NCBI RefSeq assembly: GCF_003999195.1
Contig: NZ_RJVR01000147.1
Location: forward strand, 1-39,280
Length of the DNA: 39,280 nucleotides
Direction of reading: 5' to 3'
Origin: Streptomyces soli
Lineage (GTDB): Bacteria > Actinomycetota > Actinomycetes > Streptomycetales > Streptomycetaceae
Made by a program: the position numbers and the translations under genes. This document shows positions 7,083 through 16,264 of this stretch, piece by piece (position 1 is the stretch's first letter; each line of letters begins with the position of its first letter). The notes beneath the pieces were generated by a model. It did not search any database. It was not told the DNA's origin and worked only from the letters and a program-made list of their open reading frames with translations.

Positions 7083-8669
7083 TCAGCTCGTGGCCGGCAC
7101 CGGAGCGGCGTGGGCGGCGCATTCGACGTCGTGGCCGTCGAGGGTGCCGCTGAGGAGGTAGGAGTTGACGCGGTCGTTGATGCAGGGGTTGACGAGGCCG
7201 GTGACGCCGTGGGAGCCGGCGTCCTTCTCGGTGATGAGCTCGGATCCCTTGAGGCGGTGGTGGAGTTCGACGCCGCCGGAGTAGGGGGTGGCGGCGTCGC
7301 GGGTGCTCTGGACGATGAGGACCTTCGGCAGGCCGTGGTGGGTGCGCACGTCCACCGGGGTCTGCTGGGGGACGCCCCACGTGGCGCAGGGGAGGTTCAT
7401 CCAGGCGTTGGACCAGGTGAGGAAGGGGTACTTGGCGTTGAGCGCGGTGTTGTCGCGGTCCCACTTCTGCCAACTGGTCGGCCACTTGGCGTCGGTGCAC
7501 TCGACGGCGGTGTAGACGGCGTTGCCGTTCTCCGAGGAGATGTTGCCCGCGGTGTCGGTCATGTCGGGGCCGGCCGCGTCGACGAGGGCCTGGGTGTCAC
7601 CGGCGAGGTACTTGCTCCACACCCCGGCCACGGTGGCCCAGGAGGAGTCGTAGTACGGGGCGCTCTGGAAGAAGCCCAGCAGCTCCGCCGGGCCGACAAC
7701 GCCGCCGATGGGCTTCTGCTTCGCGGTTGCGCGGAGCGCGTCCCACTGGGCCTGGACCTTCTTGGGCGTGTCGCCGATGTGGTAGACGGAGTCGTACTTG
7801 GCGACCCACGCCTTCCAGTCGTCCCAGCGGCCCTGGAAGGCCACGTCCTGGTCCAGGTTGTTCTGGTACCAGATCTGGTCCCGGGCCGGGTTGACGACGC
7901 TGTCCACGATCATTCGGCGTACGTGTGTCGGGAACAGCGTGGCGTAGACGGCGCCGAGGTAGGTCCCGTACGACACGCCGAGGTAGTTGAGCTTCTTCTC
8001 ACCGAGCGCGGCGCGGATGACGTCGATGTCGCGGGCAGTGTTCGCCGTGGTCATCTGGGACAGCATGGCGGCGCCGGTGCGCTCAAGGCAGCCCTGCGCG
8101 TACTCCTTGGCGAGCTTGCGCTGCGCCGCCTTGTCGGACTCGCTGTCCGGGACCGGGTCGGCCTTGGGCGCCTTGACGAACTCCTGCGGGTCCTCGCAGG
8201 AGATGGGCGCGGAGTGGCCGACGCCGCGCGGGTCGAAGCCCACGAAGTCGTACGCCTTGGCCACGCTCGTCCAGAGCGCGCTCTTGGTGGTGACCCGGCG
8301 CGGGAAGCGCATCCCCGAGCCGCCGGGGCCGCCGGGGTTGTAGAGGAGGGAGCCCTGGCGATCGGCCGAGGTTCCGGTGTTGCCGATGCGGTCGACCGCG
8401 ATCTTGATGGTCTTGCCGTTGGGCTTGGCGTAGTCGACCGGGACGGTGACGTAGCCGCACTGGATGGGGGCTTCGAACCCCCAGCCGGCGGGACACGCGG
8501 CCCAGTCGATGCCCGCCTTCGCGGCGCGGGCCGCGGCGATCTGCTCCCCGTGCGCCTCGGCCCGGCCGCCGGGTACGCGGTCCCCGGCCGTGGCCGTCGT
8601 CGGTGCGGCGACAGCCACGGCGCCCGCTATCAGGGCGCTCGTGACGCCCAGCACTGTCATGCGTCTCAC
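7083..8669 (-). CDS. tap: Secreted tripeptidyl aminopeptidase (alpha/beta hydrolase)
   Basis: The 528-residue exported serine peptidase belongs to the Streptomyces Tap/SlpD group, which removes tripeptides from the N-terminus of extracellular proteins. A signal peptide spans residues 1-28 (MRRMTVLGVTSALIAGAVAV, then an AxA-type site near TATAG). The oxyanion strand is YNPGGPGGSG (110-119), the nucleophile is GVSYGT (Ser233), the acid is in STRDAATP (Asp458) and the base in DAGSHGV (His487). The C-terminal cap carries paired cysteines. The GTG at 8669 is preceded by AGGGGGA at a usable distance; the ATG at 8660 is too far from it. It is transcribed alone. Confidence 0.92.
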   Translation of the reverse strand: MRRMTVLGVTSALIAGAVAVAAPTTATAGDRVPGGRAEAHGEQIAAARAAKAGIDWAACPAGWGFEAPIQCGYVTVPVDYAKPNGKTIKIAVDRIGNTGTSADRQGSLLYNPGGPGGSGMRFPRRVTTKSALWTSVAKAYDFVGFDPRGVGHSAPISCEDPQEFVKAPKADPVPDSESDKAAQRKLAKEYAQGCLERTGAAMLSQMTTANTARDIDVIRAALGEKKLNYLGVSYGTYLGAVYATLFPTHVRRMIVDSVVNPARDQIWYQNNLDQDVAFQGRWDDWKAWVAKYDSVYHIGDTPKKVQAQWDALRATAKQKPIGGVVGPAELLGFFQSAPYYDSSWATVAGVWSKYLAGDTQALVDAAGPDMTDTAGNISSENGNAVYTAVECTDAKWPTSWQKWDRDNTALNAKYPFLTWSNAWMNLPCATWGVPQQTPVDVRTHHGLPKVLIVQSTRDAATPYSGGVELHHRLKGSELITEKDAGSHGVTGLVNPCINDRVNSYLLSGTLDGHDVECAAHAAPVPATS

Positions 8670-8757
8670 GATGTGGTTTTCCCCCTGCTGTAGTGCCGCT
8701 TATGGCGGCAGTGATCGCAGAACTGCAAGGGGATCTTTTCGTACAGGTATTTCTTAA

Positions 8758-9504
8758 TCAACCCACAGGCTTGGTCAGACTTCTGGCCGCCGCTCGCTCA
8801 ACCGCCGCTTCGGCGAAGCCGCGGATGAACGGATGCGGCACGGAACCGTCGCCGGCCAGCTCCGGCTGGAAGAGGGTGGCCAGGAAGAAGGAGTGGTCGG
8901 GGAGTTCGAGGATGCGCGGCTCACCGTCGGCGTCATGGCCGGTGAACCGCAGTCCCTGGGCCTGGAGGTCGCCCAGACGGGCGGAGTTGGGGCCGTAGGC
9001 GCAGTGGTAGCGCTCCAACGACTCGGTCGCGCCGAGCAGCCGCTGCGCGCGGGTGCCCGGTGTGATGTGGAGGGCGCCCTCGTGGCCGACGAGGGAGCAG
9101 GAGAGCGGGACGATCACAAGGTCCTCGGCTGCCGCGTCGGGGTCGTTCTCGGCATGCCGGGAGTGGGCGGCGCCGCAGACGTTGCGGGCGAACTCGAGGA
9201 CGACGTGCTGGAAGCCGCCGCAGGTGCCCAGGAGCGGGATGCCGCCCTCGCGGGCCGTACGGATGGCGGCTAGTACGCCGGCCTCACTGCGGTACGGACT
9301 GCCGGGCAGCAGCCAGACAGCGTCGAAGCCCTCGACGGCGCCGGGCTGTTCGGCGTCCTCGGTGGGAAGCCAGTACGCGTCCATGACCAGGCCCTCGCGC
9401 CGGCGCAGCGCTTCGAGGAGCAGCGGGACGCGCTGATGGGACCGGACATTCTCGGAGCGATCGCCGACAAGGGCGAGTCGGGCGGCGGGGACTGGAGAGG
9501 TCAT
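8758..9504 (-). CDS. Glutamine amidotransferase-like protein related to the CTP synthase C-terminal domain
   Basis: A 248-residue class I amidotransferase fold. The nucleophile elbow is GTCGGFQH (Cys95), as in CTP synthase. The usual catalytic His-Pro-Glu near the end reads LFQPEL, so Gln213 stands where the histidine should be while Glu215 is kept. This fits databases' CTP synthase C-terminal region-related protein, a family also noted for selenocysteine forms; here the codon is ordinary Cys. It has no synthase domain. It may therefore not hydrolyse glutamine, or may work through another base. It is divergent from a LysR regulator 77 bases away, its likely controller. Confidence 0.8.
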   Translation of the reverse strand: MTSPVPAARLALVGDRSENVRSHQRVPLLLEALRRREGLVMDAYWLPTEDAEQPGAVEGFDAVWLLPGSPYRSEAGVLAAIRTAREGGIPLLGTCGGFQHVVLEFARNVCGAAHSRHAENDPDAAAEDLVIVPLSCSLVGHEGALHITPGTRAQRLLGATESLERYHCAYGPNSARLGDLQAQGLRFTGHDADGEPRILELPDHSFFLATLFQPELAGDGSVPHPFIRGFAEAAVERAAARSLTKPVG

Positions 9505-9542
9505 GTGCTCATCCTGGAGCCCGGCTCCGCATCAGGTCCAAC

Positions 9543-9580
9543 GATGATATGTGCACCGTCCATCAGGGATACTTATCATC
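9543..9580. promoter_or_regulatory. Inverted repeat in the LysR / amidotransferase divergent interval
   Basis: GATGATA (9543-9549) and TATCATC (9574-9580) form a 7-base inverted repeat, and the inner right arm also contains GATA-CT-TATC (9568-9577). The right arm ends one base before the LysR start codon, and GATACT (9568-9573) could be a -10 for a leaderless transcript. LysR regulators commonly bind such interrupted palindromes in divergent intervals. Binding is inferred. Confidence 0.5.
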
Positions 9581-9581
9581 C

Positions 9582-10460
9582 ATGGATCCGCACCTGCTCC
9601 GCACCTTCAGCGCCGTGGCCCGCTGCGCCTCCTTCTCGGGCGCGGCACGCGAACTCGGCTACACCCAGTCAGCCGTCTCCCAGCACATCGCCGCACTGGA
9701 GGCCGACCTCGGCGTCGAGCTGCTGAGCCGGCGTCCCGTCGCGCCAACGGAGGCCGGGGTGCGGCTTCTTGAGCACGCCGGGCCGCTGCTGCTGCGGCTG
9801 GAGGCGGCGCGCACCGAGGTCGTACGGGCCGGGCGCGCCCCGGCCGCGTCCGTGGTGCTCGGCGCCTCGCCGCTGGCCATGGGCGACCAGGTCGCCTCGG
9901 CGCTGGCGCGGCTACGGGTGACCGCTCCGCGTACGGAGGTGACCGTACGGATCCTTGACCGGGCTGCGGTGGTGGCGAGGGTCGCCACGGGCCGGCTGGA
10001 CGTGGGGGTGGTGGACGGCGCGGCCGCGCCGAGCGATCCGCTGCGGCTGCCGGAGGTGGGGCCGCTGCACGCGCTGCGGTGCGGGGAGGAGGAACTGGTC
10101 GTCGCCGTGCCGGACGGCCATCCGCTGGCGAGGCGGCGAGGTGGCGTACGGCTCGAGAGTCTTTCCGCCGGGCTGTGGCTGGACGCACCGGAGGCCGCGG
10201 TGCCGCCGCCTGCGGGGGCGGAGGCTTTCCGGATCGCGGTGCGGTGCGAGGGCACCGACGTGCGGGCCCTGCTGGGGCTGGTGCGGGCCGGGCACGGGCT
10301 GGCATTGCTGCCGGCGTCGGTGGTCGAGGCGGCGGGTGGGGTGGCGGGAGTGGCGGTGTCCGCGCCACGTCTGGTGCACCGGACGGAGCTGCTGCATCGA
10401 AGGGGTCTGGGCGAGGCGGTCCAGGCGCTCATCGGGCTGCTCGTCCCAGCGACACGGTGA
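9582..10460 (+). CDS. LysR-family transcriptional regulator
   Basis: The 292-residue protein has an N-terminal winged helix (MDPHLLRTFSAVARCASFSG, AARELGYTQSAVSQHIAALE, residues 1-60) and a C-terminal effector domain with VVLGASPLAMGD and LDVGVVDGA. The ATG at 9582 gives the standard LysR beginning; an upstream ATG at 9549 would add 11 residues and run through the inverted repeat. No Shine-Dalgarno is present, so a leaderless mRNA is likely. It is divergent from the amidotransferase-like gene, the expected target. The effector is unknown. Confidence 0.9.
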   Translation: MDPHLLRTFSAVARCASFSGAARELGYTQSAVSQHIAALEADLGVELLSRRPVAPTEAGVRLLEHAGPLLLRLEAARTEVVRAGRAPAASVVLGASPLAMGDQVASALARLRVTAPRTEVTVRILDRAAVVARVATGRLDVGVVDGAAAPSDPLRLPEVGPLHALRCGEEELVVAVPDGHPLARRRGGVRLESLSAGLWLDAPEAAVPPPAGAEAFRIAVRCEGTDVRALLGLVRAGHGLALLPASVVEAAGGVAGVAVSAPRLVHRTELLHRRGLGEAVQALIGLLVPATR

Positions 10461-10527
10461 ACATGGCAGTCACGGCGCATACACAGAGGACAGCTGGAAA
10501 AGCCACCACATAACGGATATGAGGGGT

Positions 10528-10560
10528 CCGGACCCCGGCCCGCGCCTGGCCGGGGTCCGG
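10528..10560. terminator. Bidirectional terminator between LysR and PemK genes
   Basis: CCGGACCCCGGCC (10528-10540) pairs perfectly with GGCCGGGGTCCGG (10548-10560) across a 7-base loop, between convergent genes ending at 10460 and 10571. Confidence 0.85.
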
Positions 10561-10570
10561 GCATGTCCGC

Positions 10571-11017
10571 TCAGCGCCAGCCGTAGCGGTCCTTGAGGCG
10601 GTTCGCGACGAGGTTGAAGCGGCCGCGGTCGAGGGCGCAGGCCTCGCGGCGCATGCCGTCGGGGTGGACGCGAAGGACGCGGTCGAGGTTGACCCAGGAG
10701 GGGCGGCCGGTACGGTCCCAGGGGCCGATACCGATGGGCTGCCACTCCTGGTCGTCGTTGTGCTCCTTGCTGGAGAGCTGGACGGCCAGGAGGGTGCCGT
10801 GTGCCTCACGGGCGACGACGAGGACGGGGCGGTCCTTGCCGCGGCCGTCGTTCTCCTCGAAGGGGACCCAGGTCCAGACGATTTCACCGGGGTCCGGGTC
10901 GCCGTCGTGGGCGGGGGCGTACTCCATGCGGACGGAGCCGACGCGGTCCGGGTCGGCTTCCGTGGTGGCGGCCGGGCCGTGGCGTCCGGGGGAATCGCTG
11001 TTGATCGTATTGGTCAC
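10571..11017 (-). CDS. PemK/MazF-like protein coupled to the urease operon
   Basis: A 148-residue protein. An N-terminal disordered stretch (about 45 residues) precedes a PemK/MazF-type barrel: GEIVWTWVPFEENDGRGKDRPVLVV, then LLAVQLSSKEHND and SWVNLDRVLRV. Family members with RPVLVV and a strand ending in S(S/T)K are mRNA interferases, but no antitoxin gene is adjacent, so toxicity is unproved. The GTG start overlaps the ureD stop as GTGA, so it can be translated from the urease transcript. TAGCGT, 6 bases upstream, could also give a separate leaderless mRNA. Databases list such Streptomyces proteins as type II toxins. Confidence 0.8.
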   Translation of the reverse strand: MTNTINSDSPGRHGPAATTEADPDRVGSVRMEYAPAHDGDPDPGEIVWTWVPFEENDGRGKDRPVLVVAREAHGTLLAVQLSSKEHNDDQEWQPIGIGPWDRTGRPSWVNLDRVLRVHPDGMRREACALDRGRFNLVANRLKDRYGWR

Positions 11018-11772
11018 GGGGCAACGCTAGCCGACAGCAGCCGGCGCAGCCGCAGTCCGTCCGGGGCGACCGCCGTGATGAGGGCGGCGGGACCGGCGAG
11101 CGGGGTCAACACCGCCTCGCCTTCGGCCTGGTCGGACGAGAGGACCCGGGGCTCGATCGGCTTGTCGGCGTACTCGGGGTCCACGACGAGGAGTTGGCCG
11201 GCGGCGCGGTGGCCGTGCAGCACGGCGGGTCCCGCCCAGCCGGGGGCATTGGGGCCGAAGGACAGCTCCTGGTCGAGCAGCGGGCGGCCGGACAGCCGCA
11301 CGGTGAGACGGGTGGTGAGGCGGCCGGGGTGTTCCCCGGAGCGGCCGAGGATCTGCTCCTCGCGAAGGACGAGCCGGGCGCCGGGGGCGAGTTCCACGGT
11401 GGTGGTCATCCGGAGGTCGCTGCCCTCGGCGGCGATCAGCGGCTCGGGCAGCCAGTGGAGTACGGCGTCCTCGCCGACCGTCAGCCGTACGTCGTAGCGG
11501 GCCTGCTCCCCCGTGCGGCCCGGCAGCGACACCGTGGCCGCCGCCGTGCCGATGCGCAGGGCGGCGCCGGGCTCGACCACTGCCTCGATGGCGAGCCGGT
11601 CGCCGCCGAGCGGGGCGCTCATCGCACCGACGACGGTGACGTGGGCCTCGGGCCCGGCGGAGCGCGTACGGCGCAGGGCGAGGGGGCCGTCGCCGGTGAG
11701 GAGCGGCAGGGCGGTGCCGCCGCGACCATCGGGCGCGGCGGTGAGGCGGGCGGTGGCGTGGACTCCGGTCAC
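11014..11772 (-). CDS. ureD: Urease accessory protein UreD
   Basis: At 252 residues, UreD (UreH) scaffolds the nickel-loading complex with UreF and UreG on apo-urease. Recognisable parts are [56 protein letters not shown], and DQELSFGP. The GTG start (11772) overlaps the ureG stop as GTGA, so translation is coupled. Its own stop overlaps the pemK start in the same way. A longer frame upstream lies inside ureG and is not coding. It ends in the strand typical of actinobacterial UreD (DGLRLRRLL). Confidence 0.9.
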   Translation of the reverse strand: MTGVHATARLTAAPDGRGGTALPLLTGDGPLALRRTRSAGPEAHVTVVGAMSAPLGGDRLAIEAVVEPGAALRIGTAAATVSLPGRTGEQARYDVRLTVGEDAVLHWLPEPLIAAEGSDLRMTTTVELAPGARLVLREEQILGRSGEHPGRLTTRLTVRLSGRPLLDQELSFGPNAPGWAGPAVLHGHRAAGQLLVVDPEYADKPIEPRVLSSDQAEGEAVLTPLAGPAALITAVAPDGLRLRRLLSASVAP

Positions 11773-12491
11773 GCGGGGACCGCGGTCCAGGCGGTGAGCC
11801 GCTCGTGGATCCAGTCGGAGACGGGCGTGACGCCGCCCTCGGCGACCAGGGAGGTGAAGGCGACGGGGAGGTCGCCGCGCTGGGCCTTGGCGTCGCGGGC
11901 CATGCGTTCCAGGTCGGAGCCGACGTACGGGGCGAGGTCGGTCTTGTTGATGACGAGGAGGTCTGCGGTGGTGACGCCGGGGCCACCCTTGCGGGGGATG
12001 TCGTCGCCGCCTGCGACGTCGATGACGAAGATCTGGGCGTCGACCAGGCCCTTGGAGAAGGTGGCGGTGAGGTTGTCGCCGCCCGACTCGACGAGGATCA
12101 GGTCGAGCGGACCGACGGTCTCCTCCAGGTCTTCCACTGCTTCGAGGTTGGCGGAGATGTCGTCCCGGATCGCGGTGTGCGGGCAGGCGCCGGTCTCGAC
12201 GGCGCTGATCCGCTCGGGGGGCAGGACGGCGTTGCGCAGCAGGTATTCGGCGTCCTCGCGAGTGTAGATGTCGTTGGTGACGACGGCGATGGACAGCCGG
12301 TCGCGCAGGGCGCGGCACAGCGCCGCGACGGTGGCGGTCTTGCCGGAGCCGACCGGGCCGCCGAGACCGACACGGAGCGCTCTGCGGGTTCCGTCGGGGC
12401 GGGTCGCTGGGGGTCCCCCCGGCGAAGCCAGGGGGAGGCTGCCGTAGGCGTAGCGCTCGGGGTAGTTGTCGTGGTCGAGGTCGAGGTGCAT
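11769..12491 (-). CDS. ureG: Urease accessory GTPase UreG
   Basis: The 240-residue GTPase delivers nickel to urease. The P-loop is GPVGSGKT (45-52), the metal motif is CPH (103-105), and the G-domain continues with [17 protein letters not shown] and NKTDLAP (base recognition). The His-rich start MHLDLDHDN may bind nickel, useful because no ureE is present. Residues 18-28 are encoded by a GC-rich palindromic repeat (12409-12438) also found inside the DUF4865 gene, so this bit of the N-terminus looks inserted. It begins 18 bases after the ureF stop and is coupled to ureD. Confidence 0.95.
   Translation of the reverse strand: MHLDLDHDNYPERYAYGSLPLASPGGPPATRPDGTRRALRVGLGGPVGSGKTATVAALCRALRDRLSIAVVTNDIYTREDAEYLLRNAVLPPERISAVETGACPHTAIRDDISANLEAVEDLEETVGPLDLILVESGGDNLTATFSKGLVDAQIFVIDVAGGDDIPRKGGPGVTTADLLVINKTDLAPYVGSDLERMARDAKAQRGDLPVAFTSLVAEGGVTPVSDWIHERLTAWTAVPA
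12409..12438. repeat. GC-rich palindromic repeat inside ureG
   Basis: A 30-base unit of the form GGGGG-T-CCCCCC-GGCGAAGCC-AGGGGGAGG, which matches the copy at 27896-27925 in 29 of 30 positions. It can fold as CCCCC..GGGGG. It stays in frame within ureG (residues 18-28). Confidence 0.85.
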
Positions 12492-12509
12492 GTCGGCTCC
12501 GGTGTTGTG

Positions 12510-13385
12510 TTACGAGGCGAAGAGGCGTACGGGCCAGGTGGCGTGCTGCTCCGCGTAGATGTCGAGGAGGGGGGCGGAGGCGGCGGGCAGCACGTCCATG
12601 CCCTCGTCCAGGGCTCGGTGTGCCGCCTCGGCGGCCTGCGCCGCCACCTCGTCAAGGTCGGGGGTCAGCCGGGCGAGGACGGCGGTGACCGCGAAGGGGT
12701 CCAGGCTCAGCAGGCGTACGGCGGCGGTCGCCGGGCCTGTCACGGATTCGTACGCGGCGGCGTGGGCGGCGTCGAGTGGTGTGAGCCCTGCGGCGCGGAC
12801 GGTGAGTCCGAGTACGACGGGCTGGTGGGCGCCCTGGGGGCGGGCGGCTGCGAGCGCGTCGAGTTCGGGCGAGGGCCAGGCGGCGCGGGCCGCGCGGGTC
12901 AGCTGGCGGCCGAGCTTGCGGGCGGTCGTACGGAGGGAGGGCGACGGGGTGCGGGCGTCGGCCGCCTCGTCCAGGAGGAGCGGGTCGAGGCCGGCGGTCG
13001 CGGCGGCGGCCAGTGCCGCCGCGACCAGTCCTGAGGTGTGCAGCCTGCCACGGCAGAAGGCCTCGAGTGTGCCGGGGCCGGTGATCCGGCCGGCCTTGAC
13101 GGCTGCTTCGGCTCCGCCGGAGTGGGCGTGGCCGCCTGCTGGGAAGCGGCCGTCGGCCAGAACGAGGAGCGCCGCTCGGCTTGCCCGGGGTGCCGCTTGT
13201 TCGTGGCCGGGTCGGGGCCGCCACCGGGGCATTCCCCCAGCCCTGGCGGCTGGGGGTGCCCCCACCTCGGCGCTCGAACCGCGGGCAGTCCGCATTGGTG
13301 CCGTACGCCTGTTCTCGTCGCCTGTGGGGGCACCCCGGCGCACCCCCTCGGCTTGTTCGCGCGGCTGCGGCTCCATCTCATTCAT
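12510..13385 (-). CDS. ureF: Urease accessory protein UreF with an extended N-terminus
   Basis: UreF works with UreD and UreG in nickel insertion. The conserved part begins at about residue 69, SRAALLVLADGRFPAGGHAHSGG in outline, and ends ASAPLLDIYAEQHATW. From memory Streptomyces UreF is about 225 residues; here the frame gives 291, with an additional Arg/Pro/Glu-rich N-terminus. The ATG at 13385 is one base past the ureC stop, which fits coupled translation, while later in-frame starts are possible. A hairpin repeat (13234-13263, residues 41-51) sits in the extension, so a repeat insertion may have lengthened the protein or displaced the native start. Confidence 0.88.
   Translation of the reverse strand: MNEMEPQPREQAEGVRRGAPTGDENRRTAPMRTARGSSAEVGAPPAARAGGMPRWRPRPGHEQAAPRASRAALLVLADGRFPAGGHAHSGGAEAAVKAGRITGPGTLEAFCRGRLHTSGLVAAALAAAATAGLDPLLLDEAADARTPSPSLRTTARKLGRQLTRAARAAWPSPELDALAAARPQGAHQPVVLGLTVRAAGLTPLDAAHAAAYESVTGPATAAVRLLSLDPFAVTAVLARLTPDLDEVAAQAAEAAHRALDEGMDVLPAASAPLLDIYAEQHATWPVRLFAS
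13234..13263. repeat. GC-rich hairpin repeat inside ureF
   Basis: CCCCCAGCC (13234-13242) pairs with GGCTGGGGG (13248-13256) across CTGGC, followed by TGCCCCC. It is related in style, not identical, to the repeats in ureG and the DUF4865 gene. Confidence 0.65.
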
Positions 13386-13386
13386 G

Positions 13387-15100
<1,714 letters not shown>

Positions 15101-15108
<8 letters not shown>

Positions 15109-15412
15109 CGAGGGCACCTCCGGTCTCGCCACGGAGTCCCGCGACGACGCGTTCGCCGCCGAGCGGCACCAGGTCGACCTCGGCCGGGATGCCCGGCTCG
15201 AAGCGGACGGCGGTGCCGGCGGCGATGGCCAGGCGCTTGCCACGGGCGGCGGCGCGGTCGAAGTCCAGACCCGGGTTGGCCTCGGCGAAGTGGTAGTGGG
15301 AGCCGACCTGGATGGGGCGGTCGGCGGAGTTCAGGACGGTCAGGCGGGTGACCTGCTTGCCCTCGTTCAGGACGATCGGCTCGTCCGCGTAGAGGATCTC
15401 TCCCGGGATCAT
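15101..15412 (-). CDS. ureB: Urease beta subunit UreB
   Basis: A 103-residue structural subunit that packs against UreC. It begins [20 protein letters not shown] and contains the family blocks [20 protein letters not shown] and [20 protein letters not shown]. The ATG at 15412 follows the ureA stop by 11 bases; a longer frame upstream is Arg-rich shadow sequence within ureA. The 3' end overlaps ureC by 8 bases. Confidence 0.97.
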
Positions 15413-15423
15413 GGGCCGGCCCC

Positions 15424-15726
15424 TCAGGCGATCGGGTCGTGGACGGTGACGAGCTTGGTGCCGTCGAGGAAGGTGGCCTCGACCTGGACGTCGTGGATGA
15501 TCTCGGGGATGCCTTCCATGACGTCGGCGCGGGTGAGGACCTTGCGGCCGGAGGCCATCAGCTCGGCGACGGTGCGGCCGTCGCGGGCGCCTTCGAGGAT
15601 GTGCGAGGTGATGAGGGCGATCGCCTCGGGGTGGTTCAGCTTGAGTCCCCGGGCCCGGCGCTTCTCCGCCACGTCGGCGGCGACGTGGATGAGCAGGCGT
15701 TCCTGCTCGTGGGGAGTCAGTTGCAT
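15424..15726 (-). CDS. ureA: Urease gamma subunit UreA
   Basis: The 100-residue structural subunit is the first gene of the operon. It starts [20 protein letters not shown] and carries [20 protein letters not shown] and [20 protein letters not shown], ending HDPIA. GAGGTG lies 7 bases before the ATG. Order ureA-ureB-ureC-ureF-ureG-ureD with no ureE is the usual streptomycete arrangement. Upstream lie a tandem repeat and a GlnR-like half site, so nitrogen control is likely. Confidence 0.97.
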   Translation of the reverse strand: MQLTPHEQERLLIHVAADVAEKRRARGLKLNHPEAIALITSHILEGARDGRTVAELMASGRKVLTRADVMEGIPEIIHDVQVEATFLDGTKLVTVHDPIA

Positions 15727-15742
15727 GGCCACACACCTCACT

Positions 15743-15790
15743 GTTGTCCCGACGGGCGGACCTGCCCCGGTTGTCCTGACCGGCGGATCC
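15743..15790. repeat. Imperfect 27-base tandem repeat upstream of ureA
   Basis: Two copies of a motif of the form GTTGTCCYGACSGGCGGA begin at 15743 and 15770, matching in about 18 of 21 positions with a 27-base period. They lie directly upstream of the ureA Shine-Dalgarno, in the 5' leader or core promoter. This could be a regulator site or a leader RNA element. Confidence 0.5.
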
Positions 15791-15830
15791 TGGCTTCCGT
15801 TATCCGGAAGTCGCAGGTTAGTTCGGTGGC

Positions 15831-15856
15831 ATTTCGGCGGCGTTAACTCACGTTAC
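15831..15856 (-). promoter_or_regulatory. Candidate GlnR box upstream of the urease operon
   Basis: On the minus strand TTAAC-N6-GAAAT (15846-15831) fits the GlnR half-site pattern gTnAC-N6-GAAAC with two changes, and GTAAC (15856-15852) lies just upstream. The second half of a full box is not clear. GlnR is known to regulate urease genes in S. coelicolor. The distance to ureA (about 105 bases) is usual for such a site. Confidence 0.45.
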
Positions 15857-15912
15857 GTGCCGTGACGCCCGCGAAGCGTACGTGACGACCCCCGCCCGTC
15901 GCGGCGGGCCCG

Positions 15913-16206
15913 TCAGGCTCCGTCGCGGCGGGCGTGCGTGGCTCCGCGGTGCTCGGCGGCGATGCCGAAGCGGCGGCGTTCGCCCGTGGCGGACGCCGGC
16001 GGGCGGACGGCGGAGACCGTGCTGATCACCTGCTCCTCCTCCGGGAGCTCCAGCTCCTGGAGTCGTTCCAGGTCAGCGGCCGATACGAGCGCGACGAGCG
16101 GCTTGCCGTGCCGGGTCACGACCACGCGCTCACCGCCGTAGACGACGCGGTTGATCAGTTCCGCGAGCTCGGCGCGGGCTTGTGTCACCGGGACTTCATA
16201 GGCCAT
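15913..16206 (-). CDS. Phd/YefM-family antitoxin without a visible toxin
   Basis: The 97-residue protein begins [20 protein letters not shown] and continues [20 protein letters not shown], the Phd/YefM DNA-binding fold, with VSAADLERL as the dimer helix. The C-terminal third is disordered and basic, the usual toxin-neutralising tail. ATGs at 16215 and 16218 are alternative starts. A YoeB/RelE toxin would be expected right after the stop, but the next 186 bases lead to ureA with no such gene. It is divergent from a clpP gene, and TGTACA-type hexamers in between match the sequence bound by YefM. Confidence 0.85.
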   Translation of the reverse strand: MAYEVPVTQARAELAELINRVVYGGERVVVTRHGKPLVALVSAADLERLQELELPEEEQVISTVSAVRPPASATGERRRFGIAAEHRGATHARRDGA

Positions 16207-16224
16207 GCTCCCCATCATAACGGG

Positions 16225-16249
16225 ATGTACGTCCTGTACATTTTATACA
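16225..16249. promoter_or_regulatory. TGTACA-type operator between antitoxin and clpP
   Basis: ATGTAC-GTCCT-GTACAT (16225-16241) is a perfect interrupted palindrome. Read as hexamers, TGTACG (16226), TGTACA (16235) and TATACA (16244) fall exactly 9 bases apart on one strand. E. coli YefM is known to bind palindromes with TGTACA cores. The site lies in the 58-base interval between the antitoxin and clpP starts, so it can control both. Confidence 0.65.
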
Positions 16250-16264
16250 GATGGAGGTGCAGCG

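Noticed and set aside
7020..8693. Long plus-strand open frame opposite the tripeptidyl aminopeptidase
   Set aside because: It runs antisense to an intact enzyme with all catalytic residues, starts inside a terminator stem, and is of shadow composition.
10571..11017. Complete PemK toxin-antitoxin operon
   Set aside because: No antitoxin-like gene is found on either side; upstream is ureD and downstream is a terminator.
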